Assembly (NCBI GenBank): GCA_950097015.1
Contig: CATNEN010000033.1
Span: forward strand, 2,356,001-2,420,000
DNA length: 64,000 bases
From: Macrostomum hystrix
Taxonomy: Eukaryota > Platyhelminthes > Macrostomidae
Reading direction: 5' to 3'
In this document: positions 1-13,600 of the stretch, piece after piece
How positions within the stretch are numbered: position 1 is the first letter of the stretch
Layout: each line of letters starts with the position of its first letter
Notes under the pieces: model-generated
What the model saw: only the letters and a program-made list of their open reading frames with translations
What the model was told of the DNA's origin: nothing
Database searches by the model: none
Program-made: the position numbers and the translations under genes

Positions 1-965
1 GACAGCGGCAGAAACAATTTTAGCCCACTCTCGCCACACTCCACGATGGCGAGTAATGAGCAGCGTGCTCAGGTAGATGCGGCTAGTTGGCCGAGTGAAG
101 TGAGTGGAGTGAGAGACACGTCAGGGTTGAGACTGTACAAGCTGTTTTAGCTCTATTTTCACCCTTCAACAAGCGATTGACGTCATTAGAAACCAGAAAA
201 TAGCGAAGGCAGTCACAGCATTCAAGTCTCAGTCTCATCTTCCAATGTGTTCTAAAAGCCAGCCAATGCCTTCTCTGTTAGTTTTTATCATTTTCATTTT
301 GTCAGGCTAGATCTTCGCGCCTCCTTTGACGCAATTAATATATGATTTTTCTTTGGATCTAATAGGGCTATCACATGGGACTAGATATGGATTACTAGAC
401 TAGTAACTGGGCTAAACTTTCTCAATTCGATAGAGAACAATTCGTAAATACGCCTTTTACACTGGGTTTTTTGCTACAATGGTCAATAATAAAATCTGCG
501 CACCAACTGCACTACTGAAAAGTAGCGAGTAAAGCTTCTTCGTGTAGTAGGATTTCATCGCAATGATGATTGAATTTCTGGAAGAAATCCCGGGCACTTG
601 CACTAGCCAGGGATTTCCTGGCACTTGTACCGCAAAAACGAGGCCGCCTGTGCCTACTCGCAACCATTGCTGAATTGCTGAAGCTTTAGTGCAAATGGCT
701 TCCCTGACTAATTAATCAACAGATGCTACAGTAGACCATCCAAGATAGGTTATGATTAATTATCTTTTGTAGACTCGCCGGCAAACTAACCCTGCTTATC
801 AGAGCTGGCACATCCTGCGGGGCCCTATGCTCAAAGTCGCTCCTTTTCAGCGTAGAATACAAAGTGACTCGAGCACTCAATCAGACAGCAGTGAGAGAAC
901 ACATTGTTTTGCATGCCGAATTCGATTCTCTTTTCGCTAGCGCTCGCTTCTTGAATAGTTTTTTG
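1..965. other. Unassigned sequence left of the 17-bp satellite
   Basis: I see no exon, RNA gene or clear mobile element here. Open frames are short and have no recognisable domain. The first 45 bases (ending in attttagccc) weakly resemble part of the dispersed repeat found at 41.3 and 61.6 kb, but the match is too short to call. Confidence 0.4.
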
Positions 966-2210
966 CAGTACCAATGTGTATGCAGTACCAATGTGCATGC
1001 TGTACCAATGTGTATGCAGTACCAATGTGTATGCAGTACCAATGTGTATGCTGTACCAATGTGTATGCTATACCAATGTGTATGCTGTACCAATATGTAT
1101 GCAGTACCAATATGTATGCAGTACCAATGTGTATGCTATACTAATGTGTATGCTGTACCAATGTGTATGCTGTACCAATGTGTCTGCTGTACCAATGTGT
1201 CTGCTGTACAAATGTGTATGCAGTACCAATGTGTATGCAGTACCAATGTGTATGCTGTACCAATGTGTATGCAGTACCAATGTGTAATGCTGTACCAATG
1301 TGTATGCAGTACCAATGTGTATGCAGTACCAATGTGTATGCTGCACCAATGTGTATGCAGTACCAATGTGTAATGCTGTACCAATGTGTATGCAGTACCA
1401 ATGTGTATGCAGTACCAATGTGCATGCTGTACCAATGTGTATGCAGTACCAATGTGTATGCAGTACCAATGTGTATGCAGTACCAATGTGTATGCAGTAC
1501 CAATGTGTATGCAGTACCAATGTGTATGCAGTACCAATGTGTATGCTGTACCAATGTGTATGCAGTACCAATGTGCATGCTGTACCAATGTGTATGCAGT
1601 ACCAATGTGTATGCAGTACCAATGTGTATGCAGTACCAATGTGTATGCAGTACCAATGTGCATGCTGTACCAATGTGTATGCAGTACCAATGTGTATGCA
1701 GTACCAATGTGTATGCTGTACCAATGTGTATGCTATACCAATGTGTATGCTGTACCAATATGTATGCAGTACCAATATGTATGCAGTACCAATGTGTATG
1801 CTATACTAATGTGTATGCTGTACCAATGTGTATGCTGTACCAATGTGTCTGCTGTACCAATGTGTCTGCTGTACAAATGTGTATGCAGTACCAATGTGTA
1901 TGCAGTACCAATGTGTATGCTGTACCAATGTGTATGCAGTACCAATGTGCATGCTGTACCAATGTGCATGCTGTACCAATGTGTATGCTGTACCAATATG
2001 TATGCAGTACCAATGTGTATGCTGTACTAATGTGTATGCTGTACCAATGTGCATGCTGTACCAATATGTATGCAGTACCAATGTGTATGCATGTACCAAT
2101 GTGTATGCAGTACCAATGTGCATGCTGTACCAATATGTATGCTGTACCAATGTGTATGCTGTACCAATGTGTATGCTGTACCAATGTGTATGCTGTACCA
2201 ATATGTATAA
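966..2210. repeat. 17-bp minisatellite, left block
   Basis: About 73 head-to-tail copies of gtaccaatgtgtatgca, with common variants gcatgc, ctgtacc and aatatgtat. A 17-bp unit without stops gives a 51-nt (17-residue) period in several frames, so the long Cys/Tyr-rich open frames on both strands are artefacts. The array resumes at 3851 after a LINE insertion. Confidence 0.95.
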
Positions 2211-3850
2211 CAACAACAACAACAATATACGCCAGGTCTCTCCATGGTCCATGGCGTCAGAAGGCATGTTTCAAGGCCTGGGCGCGAACAAAAGCAGGAC
2301 CCCCGGCAGTATCCGGGGCGCCGGCGTCGGCTAGCAGGCAGTCGACGAAACGCCGAGTTCGCGCTTGCCCCCGCCGGTAGGGTGCTTGCGTCGTCAGCAG
2401 AAGTACCTCTTGCACGGGCTGGGGGCAGTACTCCTCGGCTCGGATTAGGTGGCCTGCCAGCTGTAGCCGCCGACGGCGCAACAGCTCGCTTGGACGGGTC
2501 AGGCCGGCGCGGCGATAGAGTGCCGCGTTGGTGGTCCGATCATCATTGCCGACTTTGAAGGCAGCGCGCAGCAGGCCAGCGTGCGCTGCATCGACTAGAT
2601 GCTCCAGCGTCTCCGTCAGCGTCCATGTCTCGGCGTTGTAAAGCAGGACGGTCTCGACCACCGCCTGGAACAGCGCCGCCCTCTGACGGTCAGGCAGGGC
2701 CACAGAATGCAGGACAGCTCGCACCGAGTGGAAGGCTGCCCAGGCAAGACCGCGGCGACGCCGCAGATCCTCGCGGACGTTAGGCACCAGACCGCCAAGG
2801 TAGACGAACTGCTGACAGCGCGGGAGTTCCGCCACCTGCCCGTCAGCGCCTCGGCAGAAAATTTCGGCCTCGATGTCGCCCGGCACGCAGAGCACGACGG
2901 TCTTTTGCGTGTTGACCATCAGACCGACGCTCGCCGCCGCAGCAACCAGCCTATCCAGCTGGCGTTGGGCGCCCTCGACAGTCGAGGATAGCAGGGCGAG
3001 ATCGTCGGCGTAGCCAAGCACGCTGAGCCGCCTCTCTGGTTGGCGTCGACCCACGCGTCGCCGCAGCAGAAAACCGTCGTCATTAGTCGGCATGGCAGTG
3101 CGCAGCACCCAGTCTAGCACCAGAACGAACAGGAACGGCGCCAGCGTGTCCCCTTGAAGCACTCCGGAGGATGTGTCAAAGGGATCCGATAGGCCGTCCG
3201 GTGTCATCACGGCAGCTTTGGTGTCGTGGTACATCGCCATGACGGCGGAAACCAGCTGCTCTGGCACGTTGTAAGCGCGAAGCACCAATGGGAGCGCGGC
3301 CCTCAACACCGAGTCGAAGGCCTTCCTGAAATCTACGAAGATCAGGATCAGGATCGACTGGCGGATGTTCGCTTCCTCGATGACTCGGCGAAGAGCAAGG
3401 ATCTGCGCCACTGTGCCGCGTTGGGGTCGGAACCCGTTCTGCTCGGGCCGCAGGTAGGGATCCAACACGGGCTGCAACCGGGATAGCAGCATCCGGTTAA
3501 ACAGCTTCGCAGCGCAGGACTGCAGGCAGATGCCTCGATGCTCCTCTAGCTTTGTGGTGCCCGGCTTCTTCGGAATCGCGACGATGTGGGCCATGGTCCA
3601 TTCGTTGGGCGCCGCCTCACCGGAAAGCACGCGATTCATCACACTGGCGACCTCGCCAGCCACACAGTGGAGCCGCAGTGCTTCGATGGGTACCTCGTCT
3701 GGACCCAGCGCTTTGCCGCCCGATGACTTTTGGGCCAGCAGTACAACATCATCCTTGGTGACCGGTGCCACGTTGAAACTCTCTGCCGACGGTAACGGCG
3801 TCTCCGGCGGCAGTCTCAGGTTGTTGGGTTGCGGGGGTGGCGGCGCGTCG
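2211..3850 (-). mobile_element. 5'-truncated non-LTR retrotransposon (LINE) inserted in the satellite
   Basis: The element reads on the minus strand. It has a reverse-transcriptase open frame and ends 3' in a short (TTG)n tail, seen as aacaacaacaacaac on the plus strand at about 2210-2224. Satellite lies on both sides, and gtaccaatatgtat (14 nt) occurs immediately at both junctions (about 2196-2209 and 3851-3864). That is what a target-site duplication would look like, although the tandem context makes it ambiguous. No endonuclease domain is present upstream of the RT, so the copy is 5' truncated. The LINE clade is not assigned. Confidence 0.85.
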
Positions 3851-3852
3851 GT
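2257..3852 (-). CDS. LINE reverse transcriptase domain (partial ORF2-like)
   Basis: Uninterrupted frame of about 530 residues encoding a retrotransposon reverse transcriptase. Motifs in order are IPKKPGTTKLEEHRGI (fingers), QNGFRPQRGT, VDFRKAFDSV (motif A, catalytic Asp), GVLQGDTLAPFLF (motif B) and LGYADDLALLSS (motif C, catalytic YADD). A basic C-terminal region with RRRRLQLAGHLIRAE follows. The catalytic residues look intact. The N-terminal endonuclease is missing and the frame runs upstream into satellite, so no natural start codon can be chosen. A second partial copy with the same C-terminal region lies at 13.2 kb. The sequence is GC-rich compared with its surroundings. The enzyme would copy element RNA at a nicked target, but this truncated copy is unlikely to be autonomous. 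Confidence 0.9.
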   Translation of the reverse strand, partial: TDAPPPPQPNNLRLPPETPLPSAESFNVAPVTKDDVVLLAQKSSGGKALGPDEVPIEALRLHCVAGEVASVMNRVLSGEAAPNEWTMAHIVAIPKKPGTTKLEEHRGICLQSCAAKLFNRMLLSRLQPVLDPYLRPEQNGFRPQRGTVAQILALRRVIEEANIRQSILILIFVDFRKAFDSVLRAALPLVLRAYNVPEQLVSAVMAMYHDTKAAVMTPDGLSDPFDTSSGVLQGDTLAPFLFVLVLDWVLRTAMPTNDDGFLLRRRVGRRQPERRLSVLGYADDLALLSSTVEGAQRQLDRLVAAAASVGLMVNTQKTVVLCVPGDIEAEIFCRGADGQVAELPRCQQFVYLGGLVPNVREDLRRRRGLAWAAFHSVRAVLHSVALPDRQRAALFQAVVETVLLYNAETWTLTETLEHLVDAAHAGLLRAAFKVGNDDRTTNAALYRRAGLTRPSELLRRRRLQLAGHLIRAEEYCPQPVQEVLLLTTQAPYRRGQARTRRFVDCLLADAGAPDTAGGPAFVRAQALKHAF

Positions 3853-4080
3853 ACCAATATGTATGCTGTACCAATGTGTATGCAGTACCAATGTGTATGC
3901 AGTACCAATGTGTATGCAGTACCAATGTGTATGCTGTACCAATGTGTATGCAGTACCAATATGTATGCAGTACCAATATGTATGCAGTACCAATATGTAT
4001 GCAGTACCAATATGTATGCTGTACCAATGTGTATGCTGTACCAATATGTATGCAGTACCAATATGTATGCAGTACCAATC
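3851..4080. repeat. 17-bp minisatellite, right block
   Basis: About 13 further copies of the unit found at 966-2210, here enriched in the aatatgtat variant. It is the continuation of the same array on the far side of the LINE. Confidence 0.95.
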
Positions 4081-4199
4081 TTTATCTTGCTCCATACTAT
4101 AGGAGTGTTATATACTTAAAGTCTACAGGAGCAAACAATGTCTTTCAGAAATATCACTTTGAAGTAATAAATTGTACTTCAACATGAGGCAATTTTAAG

Positions 4200-4640
4200 C
4201 ATTGTGTTCACTTTCCCGCGCATGCAACACATTAGCAATTTGCGCATGTGCATTAAGAAACGGAAAGGCCCCATCCCCACCTCCCTACAACAACTGCTGA
4301 CGGCCCAGCCAATGCTGTTGGCTCAGCACTCAGAAGCCGGGTGGAAATTCCCGCCCCAACCCCAATGCAACCACCCTCCGCCAATGATTATGCGAGGCTG
4401 GCCAATTTTCCGGGACAGAGGAGGCTTCAATCGAGCGCAACCCCTCCAGGAGGCGCTCTCCCCTCTCCCTCCTCCTACAAGCAAACGATTCCGTCCGCAA
4501 AGGCCGACTGAGTCACAGCATTCCCGGTGAGTTGCTATAGGAGAATTGGGAGAGCGTGAGAGAGAAAGTAATTGTCTACAGTCAATGAGACCGTCTGCGA
4601 AGTTGAAAGTTTGTTTCAAATACACTGCATAGAATCACAG
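4200..4640 (+). promoter_or_regulatory. Possible promoter and 5' UTR of the otopetrin gene
   Basis: This GC-richer stretch directly upstream of the proposed first exon contains several CCAAT-type motifs (cagccaatgctg near 4308, ccaatgattatg near 4381, gccaattttccg near 4402). It holds no coding frame with recognisable content. The assignment rests on position and CCAAT density only. The start site is not determinable, and trans-splicing of a leader is also possible. Confidence 0.3.
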
Positions 4641-7600
4641 ATGAAGTCGGATAGCGAGATCGCGCCCGACTGTCAAAGGCACGACATCATCGCGATGGAC
4701 GAGACTGAGTGAGTTCTCAGACTGCAGCCCCTATAAATTGAGCATTTTACATGAGTCAGTGTCCAAATAACTTGTCAGATGGGCGTCAGATAGCAATCAA
4801 GATAGGGAACATATCGACAAGGTCGGACCCATAGCACTGCGGTTCATGCAATGCAATTCATCCCTCTGCAATGCAATGCAGTGTGTCCCCGTGAGGTCCC
4901 TGTCTCCCAGAAGAGTGCATTTTTATCTTCTGAACTGAGGACTGAAGCCCGGGACTGCAGCTTCCTGCTGCGAACTTCTTTCATGAAAAAACATATTGAG
5001 GAGTTTGAAGTTCCGATGGGATCTTACGAGTACAATGCAGCTGGTGTGCCTGCTGTACAACCTCCTGTGCGTAGCATGCATCGTGTGCTGTGAATAAGCA
5101 ATTATGGATCCCGAATTCCCATCCATTGCCTAAAGGTCGATCGATCCAACAAATTGAAAACTTGGCTATTGCAGGGTCTGATTGTGCCGGGATTAACTAT
5201 CGATTAAAAATAGCTTTGTTTTACCATGAATTTCGACTGCCTTCCATACAATTCTCAGCACTCCACTGCCCCCTCTGTCATCACTCCACTGCCCCCTCTG
5301 TCACTCCACTGCCCCCTCTGTCACTCCACTGCCCCCTCTGTCACTCCACTGCCCAACTCTGTCACTCCACTGCCCCCTCTGTCACTCCACTGCCCCCTCT
5401 GTCACTCCACTGCCCCCTCTGTCACTCCACTGCCCCCTCTGTCACTCCACTGCCCCCTCTGTCACTCCACTGCCCCCTCTGTCACTCCACTGCCCCCTCT
5501 GTCACTCCACTGCCCCCCTCTGTCACTCCACTGCCCCCTCTGTCACTCCACTGCCCCCTCTGTCACTCCACTGCCCCCTCTGTCACTCCACTGCCCCCTC
5601 TGTCACTCCACTGCCCCCTCTGTCACTCCACTGCCCCCTCTGTCACTCCACCGCCTCTCTGTCACTCCACCGCCTCTCTCTCACTCCACAGCACTCTCTG
5701 TCACTCCTCTGACAGCTAATAAGCCATAAATAAATTCAGTTTTTGCTCAATTTAAAGTAATTTGAGACGATTGAGTATTTTCTTATTAATCCTTTGCGAA
5801 AGATTTATCGTCTCGCGTTTGTCAACGCAAACAAAATGATTGACAGCCATTGGCAATTTAAATATACTTAAAATAAAGTATTTCCTTTAATCCGTATACG
5901 TTTTGCTAAAGTTTCCAGCTACCAGTTAGAGACAAAGCTGTCCAGGAACAGCTGACTTAAGAGCTTTTGGATAGCTAATAACAGCGAAATAATGCTTGCT
6001 TACTTGCAGCTCAGCAGCTTCAAGAAAGATTCGTGCAAATAATGAGCTTTAGTCTTTAATTCTTTGCCTCTTTCAGTTTATTATTATTTTGCCAAAAATA
6101 ACAAGTTGGGCTTTGTTAATAAGACCGCTGACAGCAGGAATAAGGTTCAGTGTTCTCTCACTCTCACTCTTCCTCTCCCCATCTCACCCTCAATCTCCCC
6201 TCTATCTCCCCCTCTATCTCCCCCTCTATCTCCCCCTCTATCTCACCCTCTATCTCCTTTCAATCTCTACCCCATCCCCCTCAATCTCACCCTCCATCTC
6301 CCTCTCAATCTCACCCTCCATCTCCCCCTCAATCTCTACCCATCACCCTCAATCTGACTCTCTATCTCCCCCTTAATCTCAGAGGACCCCAGATCCCCTC
6401 GGCCCAGTCTCCGCGCTAATTCTGCAATAAAATCGCAACCTCGCAGCCTACAGGAAGCTGTCTTCGGGTCCGAGGTTGCTGCCGACGATGGCAGCTGCGA
6501 AGTGGGCCCGGCCGCCTCCCAGGACGTGGTGAACTCGTTCATTGTGCTGTACGGCATCACTTTCACAATGCTGGGTGTGGTGATTCCAGTCTGCGATGCC
6601 CTGGCCAGCGACACGCTGAAACACCAGACCTACGACCAGGTAACAACAGACTCGAGAGACTCGAGAGCACAGCTGATGCACAGCGAAAGGAAGGACACTA
6701 GTTGTTTCTATGACTCAGATTCGAACTCCAGACTCTCCTCATTTGATTACCAGTAGAAAGAGCGCGCCATTACCCCCCTGGGGAGAGACTACGGGGTATT
6801 TCAAATACCCACTTCACGAGAGCTCCCAAACCAAAAGACAGATTTCGACCATATGGATCAACATTTCCACCCTTTACGAATCCTTATCCCTTTGCCCTTT
6901 GGCAAATCCATGTATTACTTCAAAAGTGCATAAATCCAACTATATAATCAATACTATATAGTCTATAATACGGTTAGCCGACACGGTTACACGATGAAAT
7001 TTTGTGAGCAGAAAATCATTGAAAATCTCGACGATAAAGGAGAAATGATAATGTGTGGTATTTAAAATAGGGTCTCGCTACTGTTAATGAAAGTGGATTA
7101 ATATGCTTAGTTAAAAAATCCCAATGAAGAACACGTGTGGATGCTCATTGCGTGCTGATAGTAATCCGAACTCAAGCCAGACCCGGTGAGTAGTTCTGGG
7201 GTCACGAAACCATCTGATTGTAGTGAACATGACCAGCTGTTTTGTTTGAACAGAAATCGATTACCATGAGATCGCTGATGGCCCGAGGCGGAGAGAGACG
7301 CGTTGGGACAACTTTCTAAAAAATGTTCTAGAAAAATTCCAATATACTTTTTCGCCGAGCCTCTCCTTACCTGGCTAAACAAGGCTTTCTAGCCAAGTCA
7401 ATTTGGCCTGAGGCCTTCTCACCTACCTTCATCATTGTAAAAAAGTGCATCACATTTCTTGACTGCATAGAGCCAGCCAGCGGAGACTGTTCGTGCCTTC
7501 AGCAACCTAGCGAGCTGCTTCTGCCTCTTCTGTCTGAGCTGCTGCGCTAAATTAGACCAAGAAGGAGGCAGAAAAGTATGGGGTACCTCGGAGCAGTCCT

Positions 7601-10600
7601 CGTGTAGTGCTCCAGCACCGTATGAACTAGATCAGGCCTGTGTTATTAATATCGGTTGCAAAGGCTTGAGATGCAAGAGCCCCAGACTCATGTTCCAGTG
7701 GAGTCGATTAATATTTCTCTAATATTCTCTGGCATGCGGAAGAAGCCAGTTTTTTGCATTAGTTGGTGCGACGATGGTACCCGATACCTAACATGTGAAA
7801 CTATGACCTGGGCTGGTGTGATAGCGGACAAAGCTCCAGGCGGAACCTGGTAGGTCCTGTGACCCGCGGAAAAATTGAAATGATTAATTATTCAGCTATA
7901 CAAAAAAATTAGGGGAATCCCAAACAAGTCGAGGGATCCCAATCCCAGAAAGATATAACGAGTTCCAAATCTAGAAGTAGATTTAGGAAATCCCAAACAG
8001 ATCAAATGAGTTCCGAATCTAAAAGTAGATTTGGGAAATCCTAAACAGATCAAATGAGTTCCGAATCTAAAAATAGATTTAGGAAATCCTAAACAGATCA
8101 AATGAGTTCCGAATATAAAAATAGATTTAGGAAATCCTAAACAGATCGAAGAGTTCCAAATCTAAAAGTAGATTTAGGAAATCCCAAACAGATCAAATGA
8201 GTTCCGAATCTAAAAATAGATTTAGGAAATCCTAAACAGATCGAATGAGTTCCAAATCTAAAAATATATTTGGGAAATCCTAAACAGATCGAATGAGTTC
8301 CAAATCTAAAAGTAGATTTAGGAAATCCTAAACAGATCGAATGAGTTCCAAATCTAAAAATATATTTGGGAAATCCTAAACAGATCGAATGAGTTCCGAA
8401 TCTAAAAATAGAATTTGGATATCCGAAGCAGATAGAAGGAATCGAGAGTCAAAAAAAGACTTAGGGAATCTTTATCAAACAGATAAGAGGAAATCATATG
8501 CTAATCAATAGAATCGGGGAAATCCCGAAATACTCAGAGAACATCCCTAAGAGAAGGGAGAATCCCAAAGAATCCAGAAATTCCCCATTCTACGAGTCAG
8601 GGTTTGGGTATCCAAAAGAGTGGTAAGGAATTCCCCCTGCTTCACACATTGAACAGAAGGGAGTCATATTTAATTGCAGCACCGGTGAGTATGCTCGAAC
8701 CAACCTGACTCAAGTTCAAAATAAATGCCGCCAAACCTGCCAACCCGCAGGCCTTCTATCTGTACATGCACACAACTGGTCTGGCCTTCCTTGCCTTCAT
8801 CAGCTTTATTATGTATAGATTTCGCGACGACAAGCAGCAGCAGAAGCAGCAGCAGCTGCAGCCGATCAAGGCCACGAGCTCCGCTGTGAATGGCACAGCC
8901 GTTGTAGACTTTGATGATGACGACAATGGCGTCTGCGACGTCAGGGAAACGAACGCCGGCATCGCTGAACTGTCGTCGCCCAGCGCCAACGTGGCCAGCA
9001 GCAGAGCCGGGCTCAACGTTGGGGCGGCCGTCCGTTCGATGATCACCCGACTTCGCCGTCAGCTGAGCCGGCAGCTGGCCGCAGCGGAGCTCCGTCGGCG
9101 GCGTCAGAGCGAACGGCGATGGCAAAGACAGACTCCGGCTGTGTGGATGTCCTCGGAGGGCATCAACCTGTACATGCGCCTTGGTGTCATCAGTGAGTGC
9201 TCTCGGGTTTTCACCTGTCTTCTCATCTCTTCTCACCTGACTTCTTATCTCATCTCACCTGACTTCTCATCTCATCTCACCTGACTTCTCATCTCATCTC
9301 ACCTGACTTCTCATCTCATCTCACCTGACTTCTCATCTCATCTCACCTGACTTCTCATCTCATCTCACCTGACTTCTCATCTCATCTCACCTGACTTCTC
9401 ATCTCATCTCACCTGACTTCTCATCTCTTCTCACCTGACTTCTTATCTCATCTCACCTGACTTCTCATCTCATCTCACCTGACTTCTCATCTCATCTCAC
9501 CTGACTTCTCATCTCATCTCACCTGACTTCTCATCTCTTCTCAAATGTCTTCTCATCTCATCTCACCTGACTTCTTATCTCATCTCACCTGACTTTTTTT
9601 CTCATCTCACCTGACTTCTCATCTCTTCTCACCTGACTTCTCATCTCTTCTCACCTGTCTTCTCATCTCTTCTCACATGTCTTCTCATCTCTTCCTACCT
9701 GTCTTCCTCTATATTCTCACCTGTCTTACTTCTTTCATCTTTATTCACAGCCTATCATAAATGCTGTACCATTCTTCTCACCCAAATTTACTAATTTTCT
9801 CACCTGTCTGTACACCTCTTGATATCATCAGATCATTTCTCAGATGTCTTCTCATCTCTTCTCTCAGCTGTCCTAAAAATTTTCTCCTGTAAATTGATAA
9901 TAGTAGCCTACTTTAAGGGGTAAGCAACAACCCCTGACTAGGCAACAACCCCTGACTAGGCAACAAACCCTGACTAGGCAACAAACCCTGACTAGGCAAT
10001 AACCCGTTACCATAGGCTACAATCCTCATGTTTATGTTAGTTTTTTTGTCAGAACTTTATCCCGATATGACTGCCACTCACGATTAACTGCTCAGCAACT
10101 AAGGCCTCATAAATACGAAAATTCTCTGCTTTTGTCGCCTGATCTCTAGGGAAATTTTCAATCCAATCAATGACCATCTCTTTTCCCATCGTGTTTAATC
10201 ACGAAGGCAGGAAAGCGAGTTTTAAAAAAATTTATAACTCAAGGACCTGATGGGGAGTCAAAGGCTTGACTTGGTGGCTAGACTGGGATTTCTCGGCACC
10301 CCCAATGGGCAATGCAACACCCCGCACCTGGGCATAACTCCAATTTCGTTTCCTGACACTGGCCAAGTTGAAGCATTCGATTAGTCAATTCACCAAAGGG
10401 TAATCAGAGGCATTTTGTTCTTAGTTAATTGGCTTCTTAATAGAGACTTTTTTCTTTCTGATTGCTTTACTATAATATTGTCCTTAAATAGTCAAAGGCA
10501 AGAACTCAGGATTCTTCATCCTATCAATAAGCTTATCATGAAAGGATTAGCTTATCATTTATCGCGATCATCACTTGCAGTATTCGGTTTCGGGGTGATC

Positions 10601-13600
10601 ATTCACGACGCCTTCAAGCTGGCGGACACCATCGAGCAGCCGGCGGCAGTGATGGCCGGGTCTCATTGCCGCAGCAACCTGTGGCAGGTGCAGCTGCTGG
10701 TCCACCTGCTGTTCATCCTGCTGCAGACCTTCCACCTGTTCAAGAGTCACCGGGTGAGTTGTCCGCGACACTGACAGTAACTACAGACAGTGACAGTAAA
10801 TACAGACACTGACAGTAACTACAGACTCTGACAGTAACTACAGACTCTGACAGTAACTACAGACTCTGACAGTAACTACAGACTCTGACAGTAACTACAG
10901 ACACTGACAGTAACTACAGACTCTGACAGTAACTACAGACTCTGACAGTAACTACAGACACTGAAGTCTATTAAAGACAGTGACAGTCACTGACACTAAC
11001 AGACTGACAGTTTGTTACAAACGTTGATAGACGTTACTGACAGTGACAGCCGACAGGGGGGGGGAATGTCAGAGCGGTTAACGCGTTTGCCTGACGACGA
11101 GAAATTGAGGGCAGATGTACACACCTGTGTGAATGTGAGCCTGTGTACGGTATCCGTGTGTGCTCAGGAGTCAGCGAAATGGGCAGAATTGCCTCCTCGC
11201 TGGCTGCGGGTCAAGTGTCACCAAATGATGTGCCATTGCCTGCAGCCCTCCTGCAATTATTATTATTATTATATAATTATTTGATAGCATATTGCAGATC
11301 ACTGAATACCGATTGCTGATTACAGAACTGCTCGATGAGCTGAGCACAGGCAGATATAATCCTTATTAACCAGCTTGCAAGCCTGTCACTCGCAGGTTTC
11401 AAGGAAACTTTCAGCTCATTGATTCAGGAGTTCATATTTGCTACCGCTGCCAGGAATTGGGCCGCCGGAGAGCAGATGAGCATTGCAGAGGCCCCGAGTG
11501 TTTGCTCGGATCCTCACACCTCAAACTAATGCGTGTTTGCCTCGTTTGAGCATCGCTCAAACATGAGCATTCTAATGCCATCCATGCCGCCTCGACTGCT
11601 CACTCTGTTATCTGCCTATCCACTGCCTCCCTGCTCACTCCACTGCCTCCCTGCTCACTCCACTGCATCCCTGCTCACTCCACTGCATCCCTGCTCACTC
11701 CACTGCCTCCCTGCTCACTCCACTGCATCCCTGCTCACTCCACTGCCTCCCTGCTCACTCCACTGCCTCCCTGCTCACTCCACTGCCTCCCTGCTCACTC
11801 CACTGCATCCCTGCTCACTCCACTGCATCCCTGCTCACTCCACTGCCTCCCTGCTCACTCCACTGCATCCCTGCTCACTCCACTGCCTCCCTGCTCACTC
11901 CACTGCATCCCTGCTCACTCCACTGCATCCCTGCTCACTCCACTGCCTCCCTGCTCACTCCACTGCCTCCCTGCTCACTCCACTGCCTCCCTGCTCACTC
12001 CACTGCATCCCTGCTCACTCCACTGCATCCCTGCTCACTCCACTGCCTCCCTGCTCACTCCACTGCATCCCTGCTCACTCCACTGCCTCCCTGCTCACTC
12101 CACTGCATCCCTGCTCACTCCACTGCATCCCTGCTCACTCCACTGCCTCCCTGCTCACTCCACTGCCTCCCTGCTCACTCCACTGCCTCCCTGCTCACTC
12201 CACTGCATCCCTGCTCACTCCACTGCATCCCTGCTCACTCCACTGCCTCCCTGCTCACTCCACTGCATCCCTGCTCACTCCACTGCCTCCCTGCTCACTC
12301 CACTGCATCCCTGCTCACTCCACTGCATCCCTGCTCACTCCACTGCCTCCCTGCTCACTCTCCTGCCTCACTTCTCCCTACCTGCTCACTTCCCTGCCTC
12401 TCCACTGCCTTTCAATGAGTGAAGACCTCTTTTATTCCTATGTTCTCTATGGGAACATGGTGCTTAACGCAGTTCATGAAAGCAGAGAAGCAGTGAGTTT
12501 TGCTGAAATTTTCTTGTCACATCACAATGGATTGAAATATATTGTGCACAATGACATCTAAAAGTGGAATAGAGGCTGTGATTTTTGCAAATGCTAAACT
12601 CGCAGAGATAATCCCTAGATTTTCCCTGACTCTAATAGCTGCTATTTTGCACAGTCCTCACACAGGCTAGCATGGCACAGGCAGCTATCAGTTAGCCAGA
12701 CAATCCTCCCGAGGGCATCAATTATTCAACGTCTTCAAGGGCACATTCTGAGCTCCGCTGAGGCTGAGCATTGACAAAAATAACGAAATGGAACTAATTT
12801 GAGAATTTGCCTGAACGCGTCTTCAGGCAAATAATCAATATCACCATTCTGCACATGAGAACTTACTTTAACTGTCAGTTATTGACTTTGGAATAAAGAG
12901 TCAAAGCTCAGCATCTAAGTAAGTCTGAGATCCCGTCCCACTGTAGAGTTAATATCGTAAAAATTGACTTCCGTTAACTTTATTATTTAACGCAACCCGT
13001 TCTCCGTTAGTTTTTCTTCTCAATCTAAAATAAACAGACATTCGTTACTTTCTTAGTTAAGCGGGATCACTAGAATCTTCGATACTTTGTAATTTTTACT
13101 TTTTAACGGTATAATTATAAGCTGCGTTACTTTTTTATCGAACAACAACAACAACAACAAAGTACGCTGTCAGATGGAAAAGGCAGCGTCACAGTGCACG
13201 CTTCAGAGCCTGGGCGCGAACAAAGGCCGCACCGCCGGCAGTGTCCGGGGCGCCAGCATCGGCCAGCAGGCAGTCGACGAAACGCCGAGTTCGGGCCTGG
13301 CCGCGTCGGTAGGGTGCCTGCAGCGTTAGCCGCAGCACCTCCTGCACCGGCTGCTGGCAGTAGGACTCGGCGCGGATGATGTGGCCTGCCAGCTGGAGTC
13401 GCCGAAGTCGCAGCAGTTCACTTGGACGGGCCAGGCCGGCGCGGCGATAGAGTACCGCGTTAGTGATCCGCTCGTCGCTGATCTTAAAGGCGGCACGCAG
13501 CAGGCCATCGTGCGCCGCGTTGACTTGCTGTTCTAGCGAATCCGTCAGCGTCCACGTCTCGGCGTTGTACAACAGGACGGTCTCGACCACCGCCTGGAAC

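Noticed and set aside
4728..4740. TATA-like cctataaattga as the otopetrin promoter
   Set aside because: It lies downstream of the proposed first coding exon. It would be relevant only if exon 1 were wrong.
11533..12561. 342-codon plus frame inside otopetrin intron 4
   Set aside because: It is almost entirely the 20-bp repeat. The non-repetitive ends have no domain and lie between well-supported exons.
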